Assembly: GCA_001769655.1 (NCBI GenBank)
Contig: MEPC01000042.1
Coordinates: 157,125 to 221,124, forward strand
Length of the DNA: 64,000 nucleotides
Reading direction: 5' to 3'
Source: Bacteroidetes bacterium RIFCSPLOWO2_12_FULL_37_12
GTDB taxonomy: Bacteria; Bacteroidota; Bacteroidia; 2-12-FULL-37-12
This document shows, piece after piece, positions 19,419 through 28,400 of this stretch. The notes under the pieces were generated by a model. It saw nothing but the letters and a program-made list of their open reading frames with translations, ran no database searches and was not told where the DNA came from. Every line of letters begins with the position of its first letter. Positions within the stretch are counted from its first letter, which is position 1. A program made the position numbers and the translations under genes.

Positions 19419-20750
19419 CTATGCGGCTATACTTGTTCTTCCTTTAATTCTCCCTGATTTCATTAATCCATCGTAATGCCTCATTAATAAATGGCTTTCG
19501 ACTTGTTGCAATGTATCCAATAATACTCCAACCAGAATCAATAACGAGGTTCCTCCAAAAAATTGTGCAAACTCTGTGGTAACTCCAAACATTCTGGCAA
19601 ACGCAGGTAAAACAGCTACAAGGGCAAGAAATATAGAGCCAGGGAGCGTAATTCTTGTTAAAATGGAATCAATAAACTCAGATGTTTTTTTACCGGGTTT
19701 AACTCCAGGAATAAATCCTCCGTTACGCTTCATATCATCTGCCATCTGGTTAGGATTAATCTGTATAGCTGTATAAAAATAAGTGAATAGAATAACGAGA
19801 ATTGCAAATAAAATACTGTATTGCCAGGAAGTGTGGTCTGAGAAAGTAAGTCCAATCATTTCAACCATGGAAACTTCGGGGAAGAAGGAGGCAAAAATAG
19901 AAGGTATAAACATAATGGCTTGAGCAAAAATGATAGGCATGACCCCGGCGGCATTAATTTTTAGTGGGATGTACTGACGCTGACCACCATACACTTTATT
20001 TCCAATAATTCTTTTAGCATACTGAACGGGAATTTTCCGTGTCCCCTGCGTCAATAAAACAACCCCCATCACTGTAAAAAATAAAACGGCTATTTCGATG
20101 AGAAAAACCAACGGTTTATTGGCGGTAAATTTTGAGCTTGATTCGGCTAATATGGAAATAGGAAGGCGTGATACAATTCCAATCATTATAATCATGGACA
20201 CTCCGTTACCAATTCCCTTGTCTGTTATTTTTTCACCCAGCCATAAAACAAACATGGTTCCGGCGGTTAAGACCACGGCGCAAATAATTACAAAAAATAC
20301 TGAACTCTCTACCGCAATAGCTCCAGGATAATTATATTTTAAATTTGCCACAAAGCCCGATGCCTGCCCTGCAGTGATCAATATGGTAAGATATCGTGTG
20401 TATTGATTGATTCGTTTTCTTCCATCTTCCCCTTCTTTCTGGAGTTTTGCAAAATAAGGAACTGCAATAGCCAGCAACTGCATGACGATGGAGGCAGAAA
20501 TATAAGGCATTATTCCCAAGGCAAAAATGGAAGCATTACTAAAGGCACCACCTGCAAACATATCCAACAACCCTAAAATTCCTTTTTGTGACTGTGATGT
20601 AAATTCTTCGAGGTTTCCCGGATTTATGCCTGGTAATACAATAAAGGTTCCAAGGCGATAAACCAACAAAAAACCAAGTGTGTTCAGAATCCGGACCCGT
20701 AAATCCTCAATGCTGAATATATTTTTTATAGTTTCTATTAACTTTTTCAC
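19419..20750 (-). CDS. secY: Protein translocase subunit SecY
   Basis: 443 residues, ten hydrophobic segments. Landmarks are 'RILNTLGFLLVYRLGTFI' near the start, the plug region 'GILGLLDMFAGGAFSNASIFALGIMPYI' (in pieces), and the loop 'GQRQYIPLKINAAGVMPIIFA'. It forms the inner-membrane Sec channel with SecE and SecG, and is the likely route for the signal-peptide proteins in this window. It is 3 bp after rplO. Confidence 0.98.
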   Translation of the reverse strand: MKKLIETIKNIFSIEDLRVRILNTLGFLLVYRLGTFIVLPGINPGNLEEFTSQSQKGILGLLDMFAGGAFSNASIFALGIMPYISASIVMQLLAIAVPYFAKLQKEGEDGRKRINQYTRYLTILITAGQASGFVANLKYNYPGAIAVESSVFFVIICAVVLTAGTMFVLWLGEKITDKGIGNGVSMIIMIGIVSRLPISILAESSSKFTANKPLVFLIEIAVLFFTVMGVVLLTQGTRKIPVQYAKRIIGNKVYGGQRQYIPLKINAAGVMPIIFAQAIMFIPSIFASFFPEVSMVEMIGLTFSDHTSWQYSILFAILVILFTYFYTAIQINPNQMADDMKRNGGFIPGVKPGKKTSEFIDSILTRITLPGSIFLALVAVLPAFARMFGVTTEFAQFFGGTSLLILVGVLLDTLQQVESHLLMRHYDGLMKSGRIKGRTSIAA

Positions 20751-20753
20751 GCT

Positions 20754-21209
20754 TTATTTTTTGATATAATTTGCCGTACCCCCTGATTTGGAGATGGCTT
20801 CCAATGCACTTTTAGAATAGGCATGTGCATGTAACTCTATGGCGGTTTTTAGTTCACCTCTACCTAGAATTTTTACAGGCATTTTTTTATTTGAAATCAA
20901 TCCGTGCTCAGCCATCACCGCCAAATCCACTTTATTTATGCTGAATTTTTTTACCATTTCTTCCAAGGTGTCAATGTTCACACAATTAAAATCATTATTT
21001 ACACGGGGAGTAAATCCAAATTTTGGTAGTCGTCTGTATAAGGGGTTTTGCCCGCCTTCGTATCCTAATTTCCGTTTATAACCCGACCGGGATTGGTTAC
21101 CGTTTAGCCCTCGGGTGGATGTCCCGCCATGACCGGATCCCTGACCTCTACCGATTCTTTTCGGCTTTTTGATTGAGCCAGGAGCGGGGGTTAGTTTATT
21201 GAGTAACAT
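20754..21209 (-). CDS. rplO: 50S ribosomal protein L15
   Basis: 151 residues. MLLNKLTPAPGSIKKPKRIGRG, 'GQGSGHGGTSTRGLNGNQSRSG' and 'PLYRRLPKFGF' are diagnostic of L15. A late 23S assembly protein. It is 24 bp after rpmD. Confidence 0.97.
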   Translation of the reverse strand: MLLNKLTPAPGSIKKPKRIGRGQGSGHGGTSTRGLNGNQSRSGYKRKLGYEGGQNPLYRRLPKFGFTPRVNNDFNCVNIDTLEEMVKKFSINKVDLAVMAEHGLISNKKMPVKILGRGELKTAIELHAHAYSKSALEAISKSGGTANYIKK

Positions 21210-21233
21210 ATACGTAATGTGAATTGTTAAAAA

Positions 21234-21410
21234 TTAGTTAATGATTTCTACTAAATGCCCTACACTTTTTATCATACCTTGTACCTGAGGTGATTCTGCT
21301 ATTTCGCTGGTGTAATTTGGTCGCCCTAATCCAAGGGCTTTGATGGTCCTTCTTTCTCTTTCACTTTTGTTGGCTATACTTCGCGTTTGCCTTAATTTGA
21401 TTTTGTTCAT
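21234..21410 (-). CDS. rpmD: 50S ribosomal protein L30
   Basis: 58 residues from the ATG at 21410 (MNKIKLRQTRSIANKSERER, then RTIKALGLGRPNYTSEI and 'GMIKSVGHLVEI'). 'ALGLGRPN' and 'VQGMIKSVGHLV' are L30 hallmarks. It lies between rpsE and rplO, the standard place. The stop is TAA at 21236-21234. Confidence 0.96.
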   Translation of the reverse strand: MNKIKLRQTRSIANKSERERRTIKALGLGRPNYTSEIAESPQVQGMIKSVGHLVEIIN

Positions 21411-21457
21411 TGTTTCAGCGTATTATTGTTTAATTTTTACACAAATAAGAACCAGAA

Positions 21458-21976
21458 CTATCCTTGGAACACTTTACTGATACTAATTCCTCTTTGCTGA
21501 GCCACCGTTACAGGATCTCTCATATTCATCAATGCATCAAAAGTTGCCTTTACCACATTATGCGGATTAGAAGAACCTTTTGATTTTGCAAGAACATCTT
21601 TAATACCTGCACTTTCGAGCACAGCACGCATGGCGCCACCTGCAATTACACCGGTTCCGGGAGCCGCAGGTTTTAAAAATACTTTTCCCCCGTCATGTTT
21701 TCCGTTAATGGCATGGGGGATAGTTCCTCTTATAACAGGAACTTTTACCAGATTTTTTTTGGCATCATCAACCCCTTTCGAAATAGCATCTACCACTTCA
21801 TTAGCTTTACCGAGTCCATACCCAACGACTCCGTTGGAATTTCCAACTACTACAACCGCCGCGAAACTAAATCTCCTGCCGCCTTTTACAACTTTTGCTA
21901 CCCGGTTAACACTCACTACCCTTTCTGTTAATTCCATTTCACTGGTCTTGATTCTGCCTACGTTTTGTGATTTCAT
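21458..21976 (-). CDS. rpsE: 30S ribosomal protein S5
   Basis: 172 residues. '[21 protein letters not shown]' (in part), '[19 protein letters not shown]', '[21 protein letters not shown]' and '[17 protein letters not shown]' identify S5, the fidelity and mRNA-helicase ribosomal protein. It is 104 bp after rplR. Confidence 0.97.
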   Translation of the reverse strand: MKSQNVGRIKTSEMELTERVVSVNRVAKVVKGGRRFSFAAVVVVGNSNGVVGYGLGKANEVVDAISKGVDDAKKNLVKVPVIRGTIPHAINGKHDGGKVFLKPAAPGTGVIAGGAMRAVLESAGIKDVLAKSKGSSNPHNVVKATFDALMNMRDPVTVAQQRGISISKVFQG

Positions 21977-22080
21977 ATTGAAGTTAAAGTTGAGGGTTAA
22001 TGGTTTTAAATTATGAGAAAATTCAGGAATTAATTTGTATTAGGAAAATTTCTTATGCAACTTGTTAAGTTTAATTATTT

Positions 22081-22434
22081 TTAGAAAACCAACCCACCTT
22101 CTCTGGCGCCATCCGCCACAGCTTTCACTCTTCCATGATATTGGTAACCACCGCGGTCAAATACCACCGATTTTACTCCTCCTGAAATGGCTTTTTCTGC
22201 CAAAAGTTTTCCCACTAATTTAGCTTTTTCCGCTTTTTTTGTTTTTTCAGGAAATTCCTGTTTAATGGAGGATTGGCTATATAAGGTAATCCCTTTTGAA
22301 TCGTCAATCAATTGGGCATATATTTCCTTGTTACTTCTGAAAACGGATAACCGGGGTCTGGATTCGTTTCCCCTAACAATGCTTTTTATTTTTCTTCGTA
22401 TCCGGTTTCTTCTGAGTATGGTCTTGGATTTCAT
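22081..22434 (-). CDS. rplR: 50S ribosomal protein L18
   Basis: 117 residues, rich in Arg/Lys at the N-terminus (RRNRIRRKIK), then 'RPRLSVFRSNKEIYAQLIDD', 'AKLVGKLLAEKAISGGVKSVVFDRGGYQYHGRVKA' in pieces. L18 binds 5S rRNA. Standard position between rplF and rpsE. Confidence 0.97.
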   Translation of the reverse strand: MKSKTILRRNRIRRKIKSIVRGNESRPRLSVFRSNKEIYAQLIDDSKGITLYSQSSIKQEFPEKTKKAEKAKLVGKLLAEKAISGGVKSVVFDRGGYQYHGRVKAVADGAREGGLVF

Positions 22435-22483
22435 GACTAAATAGTGTGTATCAAATGATTACAAATATACTAAATGAAAATGC

Positions 22484-22500
22484 GTATAGGGTATAAGGTA
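22484..22500. repeat. TATACC word repeat, inverted copy
   Basis: GTATAGGGTATAAGGTA in the rplF-rplR gap is the reverse complement of the words at 14672-14695. A nearby 'CTATACC' lies at 22521. Confidence 0.5.
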
Positions 22501-22528
22501 CGAATAAAGTTACATTTTCTCTATACCA

Positions 22529-23086
22529 TTACTTCTTAGCGGCGGCTGTTTTACCTGCTTTCTTCCTGATTATCTCCGTTGAATATTTTATACCTTTTCC
22601 TTTATAGGGCTCCGGTTTTCTGAATCCACGGATTTTAGCGCCGATTTGTCCTAATAATTGTTTATCAATACATTCTAAATAAATAGTCGGATTTCCCCCT
22701 TTTGGAATTTCTGTTTTGATCTTCACTTCTTTGGGTAACTGAAACATAATATTGTGAGAAAAACCAATACTTAAATCAAGCACATTTCCTTGCAAAATTG
22801 ACTTAAATCCAACTCCGATTAATTCCAAATTCATTTTATAACCTTCCGAAACCCCTTTTACCATGCTCGCTATCTGTGCGCGGGTGGTTCCATGCAATGA
22901 TTTATGTCGCTTCTGATCCGAAGGTCTGGTGATTGAAATTTGATTGTCCTTAATGTTTACTTTTATTTCAGGGTCTATGGATTGTGATAAAGAACCCAAG
23001 GGTCCTTTTACCATAACAGAATTATCTTTTAATTCCAATTGAACATTTTTTGGAATAAATATGGTTTTATTTCCTATCCTCGACAT
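22529..23086 (-). CDS. rplF: 50S ribosomal protein L6
   Basis: 185 residues. MSRIGNKTIFIPKNVQLEL, then 'VKGPLGSLSQ', 'GTTRAQIASMVKGVSEGYKM', 'FKKPEPYKGKG'-like FRKPEPYKGKGIKY near the end. L6 supports the sarcin-ricin loop region. It is 99 bp after rpsH, with a four-copy 16-bp repeat in the gap. Confidence 0.97.
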   Translation of the reverse strand: MSRIGNKTIFIPKNVQLELKDNSVMVKGPLGSLSQSIDPEIKVNIKDNQISITRPSDQKRHKSLHGTTRAQIASMVKGVSEGYKMNLELIGVGFKSILQGNVLDLSIGFSHNIMFQLPKEVKIKTEIPKGGNPTIYLECIDKQLLGQIGAKIRGFRKPEPYKGKGIKYSTEIIRKKAGKTAAAKK

Positions 23087-23099
23087 AACATTTAATCTT

Positions 23100-23163
23100 T
23101 TTAGGGTTTAATCTATTTAGGGTTTAATCTATTTAAGGTTTAATCTATTTAAGGTTTAATCAA
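23100..23163. repeat. Four tandem copies of a 16-bp unit
   Basis: Unit TTTAGGGTTTAATCTA at 23100, 23116, 23132 and 23148. The first two are identical; the last two read TTTAAGG and the fourth ends CAA. It lies inside the rpsH-rplF gap of the ribosomal operon and so is transcribed. Confidence 0.9.
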
Positions 23164-23185
23164 TTTAATTTTTACTATTAATTTA

Positions 23186-23581
23186 CTAGTAAACGTAACA
23201 CAACACCTCTCCACCAATTTTTTTCTTTTTAGCTTCCTTATCACTCATAACTCCGTGGGAAGTTGACATAATGGCGATACCTAATCCATTAAGCACTCTT
23301 GGAATTTTTTTATTTCCGGCAAACAACCTTAGCCCGGGTTTGCTCGCTCTTTGTATTTTTAAGATAGCCGGAACCTTTCCGGATTGGCCGTATTTTAAAG
23401 CAATTTTAATGACCCCCGGCTTGGTGGTATCATCCACTTTATAATTATCAATATACCCTTTTTGATATAAAACTTTGGTCATCTCCTTTTTCAGGTTCGA
23501 AGCGGGTATTTCAACGACTCTGTGCCTGGCTTTCAAGGAGTTCCTGAGACGGGTAAGAAAATCTGCTACGGGGTCTGTCAT
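23186..23581 (-). CDS. rpsH: 30S ribosomal protein S8
   Basis: 131 residues. MTDPVADFLTRLRNSLKARH, 'SNLKKEMTKVLYQKGYI' and the C-terminal 'GIAIMSTSHGVMSDKEAKKKKIGGEVLCYVY' (in pieces) are clear. S8 is a primary 16S binder and spc-operon regulator in model bacteria. Here it is the first gene of its transcription unit. The usual upstream rpsN and rplE are absent, and a consensus promoter lies 87 bp before it. Confidence 0.97.
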   Translation of the reverse strand: MTDPVADFLTRLRNSLKARHRVVEIPASNLKKEMTKVLYQKGYIDNYKVDDTTKPGVIKIALKYGQSGKVPAILKIQRASKPGLRLFAGNKKIPRVLNGLGIAIMSTSHGVMSDKEAKKKKIGGEVLCYVY

Positions 23582-23667
23582 GGTTTTTTGTTAATTTAAT
23601 ACCCTTTCTGGGATTGTTTTACTACGTGTTTAATACACAAACAAGGTTCTCCAATTCAAAAGGGAGG

Positions 23668-23698
23668 CAAAGGTACAGTAAATAGTTATAAAAACAAA
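23668..23698 (-). promoter_or_regulatory. Consensus promoter driving the rpsH-rplQ operon
   Basis: On the minus strand TTTG (23698-23695), exactly 19 bp, then TACCTTTG (23675-23668). This is a perfect match to the Bacteroidota vegetative promoter and gives a leader of about 80 nt to rpsH. Confidence 0.85.
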
Positions 23699-23753
23699 AT
23701 AATTGTAATTATTTAAAAATAAACAGCTAACAATCGGGTTTGTCTATATGATG

Positions 23754-23977
23754 TTTGTTCGATTGTTCAATTGTTCGATTGTTCAAATGTTCAATTGTTC
23801 AATTGTTCGATTGTTCAAATGTTCAATTGTTCAATTGTTCGATTGTTCAAATGTTCAATTGTTCGATTGTTCAAATGTTCAATTGTTCAATTGTTCAAAT
23901 GTGCAGTTGTTCAATTGTTCGATTGTTCAATTGTTCAGTTGTTCAATTGTTCGATTGTTCAATTGTTCGATTGTTCG
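23754..23977. repeat. 28 tandem copies of an 8-bp unit (ATTGTTCR)
   Basis: Twenty-eight contiguous 8-mers with consensus ATTGTTCA or ATTGTTCG and variants AATGTTCA, GTTGTTCA and AATGTGCA. The array lies between the rpsH promoter and the start of a divergent TPR gene. Because 8 is not a multiple of 3, all three forward frames stay open, which creates spurious ORFs. The array stops 14 bp before the ATG at 23992. No spacers are present, so it is not CRISPR. Confidence 0.97.
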
Positions 23978-23991
23978 TTACTTTGCGGATT

Positions 23992-25431
23992 ATGTTTAGA
24001 GGCAATATAATCTTTATACTTTTCCTGTTTTCTTTCCAGATAGCGCCGGCACAGCAAGATCCCAAATGTTCGGCTTTTGAAAAAGTTAACCTAAGTTTTT
24101 ACAATTTAGAGTCATCTAAAACCCGGAAATTTGATAACACAGACAGTTTAATGGCTTATCGTATATATAAAAGAGCCAAAAAGTGTTATTACAGTCAGAA
24201 GTTTGACAGCGTTTTGTATTATTTGGCTACTTCAAAACCACTTTTTAAGCAATTGGGTTACGCCTACGATTATGTATGGTGCTCATTGATGTCTGTAAAT
24301 ATTTGTAAATCAAAAGCTGATTATCCCAACGCTTTTAATTTTCTGAAAGAAGCAGAACAATCCATAAAAGAATTTCCGGGTATTGAAAAGAATACATTAG
24401 GCGCTGTTTACAGTTATTATGGAATAATATACTCCGAATTAGGATATTTTGATGAAGGGATGAACTATTTTTTGAAGGACATGGACTTTGCCAAAAAAAA
24501 TGAAACTGATGATTTATCTAATCTGAGTGGGAAGTATAATAATCTCGGTCAGATTTATAAAATCAGGGGAGATTTTGATAAAGCACTTGAAAATTATCAG
24601 ACAGCTCTTGAAATATCTATTCAAAATCCTGATATTCCAGAAACAGAATTTCATAATACTTATCATAATTTGGGTAATTTTTATTTGGATTTGGGAGATC
24701 TTGAAAATGCATTTATTTATTTAGAAAAAGCACTTTCAATCAGGTTAAAAAATTTAGGAGAATCCCATTCGGAAACTGCTAATACACTTAATGATATCGG
24801 GAATTTGTTTGAGGAAAAAGAGGATTATCTGATTGCAGAACAATATTACCAGAAATCACTCGCAATTTATATGAAAATTTTTGGGTTGGACCATCCTTTG
24901 GTAATTGGTTCTGTAATTAACTTGTCTACTAATTTTGCCAGCAGAGGGGAATATCAACGATGTCTTGATTCTTTAATAATAGCTACAGAAAGGGTAAGAA
25001 ACAACTATAGTGACTTTCATCCTCTACTGGAGGGGTTATATTCAAATTTAGGTAATACATTGGTCTTAATAAAAAAATTCTCCCAAGCTAAAATATATTT
25101 TGAAAAATCGTTAGTTATTAGTTATTCAATGTATGGAAGAAAATCAAACGAGGCGGCTTTGGATTTAAAAAATCTTGGGATTTTATATGAACAATTATCG
25201 CTTCATTCCGATAGCATTCCTGTTAAAAACAGCATGGATTCATCTTTGTATTATTTTCAATCGGCTTTAGAGGCATTGGTACAAAATTTTAATTCCATTG
25301 ATGTTTATAAAAATCCACCGCTTGTAAAAATAAACTCACAGCCGGAACTACTGAATGTACTTATATGGAAAGCAGATATGCTGGTATCGAGATGCGAATA
25401 TGCTAATGGAAATTTACGTTCTTTTAAATAA
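23992..25431 (+). CDS. Secreted TPR protein
   Basis: 479 residues from the ATG at 23992, chosen because it opens a signal peptide (MFRGNIIFILFLFSFQIAPA). The in-frame extension upstream is only 8-bp tandem repeat. At least six TPR units follow ('NNLGQIYKIRGDFDKALENY', 'HNLGNFYLDLGDLENAFIYL', 'NDIGNLFEEKEDYLIAEQYY', 'SNLGNTLVLIKKFSQAKIYF'), of the kinesin-light-chain-like 42-residue type. It has no kinase, LytTR or HTH output domain, unlike many Bacteroidota TPR sensors. Its 3' end overlaps the convergent gene by 18 bp. Function unknown; a periplasmic protein-interaction scaffold is likely. Confidence 0.8.
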   Translation: MFRGNIIFILFLFSFQIAPAQQDPKCSAFEKVNLSFYNLESSKTRKFDNTDSLMAYRIYKRAKKCYYSQKFDSVLYYLATSKPLFKQLGYAYDYVWCSLMSVNICKSKADYPNAFNFLKEAEQSIKEFPGIEKNTLGAVYSYYGIIYSELGYFDEGMNYFLKDMDFAKKNETDDLSNLSGKYNNLGQIYKIRGDFDKALENYQTALEISIQNPDIPETEFHNTYHNLGNFYLDLGDLENAFIYLEKALSIRLKNLGESHSETANTLNDIGNLFEEKEDYLIAEQYYQKSLAIYMKIFGLDHPLVIGSVINLSTNFASRGEYQRCLDSLIIATERVRNNYSDFHPLLEGLYSNLGNTLVLIKKFSQAKIYFEKSLVISYSMYGRKSNEAALDLKNLGILYEQLSLHSDSIPVKNSMDSSLYYFQSALEALVQNFNSIDVYKNPPLVKINSQPELLNVLIWKADMLVSRCEYANGNLRSFK

Positions 25432-28400
25432 CCTCCTCTTAAACACCCCCTCCAAATACCGGTGCATCGGAAATATTACCATCGCCAATCCCGCATTAAT
25501 CAGCAGTTTATAAAACGGTGCACCGCCTGTCCATACATCTATTTTGCTATCAAACAAGGTCAATATAAATTCAAAAAACAAAAGGAACGGAATGAACACG
25601 AGAAGCCCTACTAAGTTCGGAGGTAATTGAAATCTTCCCAACAAGAATACAATTCCAAAAACAACAAATAATCCAATCATAATAACTGAATTCTGAAGTT
25701 TATCACGTCTGTCAACTACCACTGCCTCCTGCCGCTTTTTCTCCCTCTCCTCCTGTTCTTTCACAATCATTGCCTTTTCAAATTCATATTTCGTTTGTTG
25801 ACGAATGGTAGCTTTTTGGGTTTCTTTATTTAAAACACTGTCGCGGTTTACAATAAATACTTCATACATTTTTAACGCCGCCTTCCAGAGTGACACTTGT
25901 TTTTGTAGGGGAATACTATTCGTTTTTGCTTCCATGCGATATACATTACTCAGCCGATAGGAGGCATCCCTGATTTTTGCAGGAATTTCTAATTCATTTG
26001 CTATTTTTAAACCCATTTCACCAAATAACTTAGCGCTATCTAACTGCATAACGAGTAATTTTAGATTCGTAAGTCCTAACAAAGCAAAACATTGCCAATA
26101 CCTATCATCAATTTCTTTACTTAATATTAAACTTTTATGAAAATACTCATTCGATAGTAAAATATTCCTTTGACGAACAGAATCTATGGTAGAGATTTCA
26201 CTTTGATTGGAATACATTTCTCCGAGATTATGGTAGCAAACAGCTATTCCCTGTTTGTTTCCTGTTGCTTCCTGAATCTTTAAACTTTCGTGATAATATT
26301 TCATAGCGGAAATAAAATCATTTTTATTGTCATAAATGATTCCCATATTGTTTAAACATGCGGCAATGCCTTTTTTATCGTTGATTTTTTCGTATGCCAT
26401 TAAACTTCTTTGATAATATTCAATCGCATGGGCAGTGTCATTTTGATTTTTATAAATGATACCAATATTGTTTAAGCTTTGTGCGATTCCATATACATCA
26501 CCTATTGCTTCACGGATTTTTAAACTATTGTGATGGTATTTCAAGGCATTAACAATGTCTCCAAGTTCATTGTAAATGAACCCTAAATTGTTATACCCGA
26601 CAGCGATAGCTTTTTTATCGCCTATCTCTTCCTGAATCTTTAAACTCTTTAAATGATATTCCAATGCCATAGCTATATTTCCTTGATCATGGTAGATAAT
26701 CCCTGTATTATTTAAGGTTTCAGCAAGTCCTTTTTTTCCTTTCAACCTAATTTTTTCATTTCTGTTTTTTGAAATATGTTGCGCCAGCTTCATGGCTTGT
26801 TTGTTGTATTGATGCCATATTTTATCATCTTCAATGGTTTCGACCAATTCAATTAATACATTCAATTTTGCGGTATCGTGTTGTGCAATTTTTAATTCGT
26901 TTAACAATGAGTCCGTTACCGATTGCTGGTAACTGGTTGCTGGTTGTCGGAAACCGGTAACAAGAATCCAGAAACAAATAACCATCAGCAACGACATTCC
27001 GGTTTTGTTCCCGCCTTCGTTTGTGTCCTCACAAACGATGTCCCTCTCCCCCTTAAAAAGCCGTTTCTTAAATACGCTCTCCAAAAACCTGTGTAGAGGA
27101 AAAATCATCATCGCTAATAAAGCATTGATAAACAGTTTATAAAACGGAGCTCCGCCGGTCCACATATTTATTGTATTATCAAGCAGTGTCAATATAAATT
27201 CAAAAAGCAGAAGAAAAGGAATGAAAATGAGAAGTTCAACAACACGGTGGGACAATCGAATTCTTCCCATCATAAAAACAATTCCAAAAACCACAAACAA
27301 TCCGAGCATTATTACCGAATTTTGCAATTTATCACGCCTGCTTACTGCTGACTGCTCCTGCCGCTTTTTCTCCTTTTCCTTCTGCTCTTTCACTAACATT
27401 TCCTTTTCAAATTCATATTTCGTTTGCTGGCGGATAGCGGCTTTTTGAGTTTCTTTATTCAGCACGCTATCGCGGTTTACTATATATAGCTCATACATTT
27501 TCAATGCTTCTTGCCAGAGTGACACTTGTTTTTGGAGAGGGATTCCGGAAACGAGGGCTTGTTTGCGGGAGATGGTGCTGATCAGTTCAGCAGCATTTCG
27601 TGTAAATTCAGGATAACCAAATTCCTTAACTATATTCATACTTTGTTTAGCGTATAGTTCGGCGCTATCTAATTGATCTGCTTTCAATTTTATTTTACTC
27701 ATCCAACGTAAAGCTTCAGATTGCCAAAGCCTGTCATTAGATTCATTGCTCATGATCATACTTTTTCTAAAAAACTCTGTAGCGAGGGAAATGTTTGTTT
27801 TGTTTTGCAAATCAGTGTTTTGAGTTTCCACTTGTTTTTCATAAATAGACCCTATATTAATTAAGCTAACGCCTATTCCAGGTTTGTCTCCAATCTCTTC
27901 CTGAATCTTTAAACTTTTATGAAAAAATTTTAGAGCATCTGCCAACTCTCTTTGATTACTATAGATCAGTCCTATGTTGTTTGAGATTAGAGCTATTCCT
28001 TGTTTATCTCCAATTTCTTCGCAAATCTTTAAACTTTTATGATAGTAATTTAAACTTTGTATAAAATCTTTTTGTACTTGATAGATGTTTGCTATGCTGA
28101 TCAAGCTATAAGCCATTCCTTGTTTATCTCCAATTTTTTCTTGAGTTTTTAAACTTTTATAAAGAAAATCTAAAGAATGTACTATGTCTCCTTGATTATT
28201 GAAATTGTTACCAATGTTCCAACAGGTTTCTGATATTCCTTTTTTATCTCCGATTTCTTCCATAATAGCCAAACCTTTATTATAATAATCCAAAGCCATT
28301 AGGATATTTCCTTTAGTTTGGTAGATAAATCCAATAATAATTAAACATTTTCCTAATCCTGATTTATCACCAATTTCTTCTTGAATTTTTAAACTACGAT

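Noticed and set aside
23754-23977. CRISPR-like array
   Set aside because: Units are contiguous 8-mers without spacers, and no cas genes are near.
23748-23991. Three overlapping forward ORFs rich in Cys, Ser, Val and Phe
   Set aside because: They are the three frames of the 8-bp tandem repeat, which has no stop codon in any forward frame. The TPR gene starts after the array.
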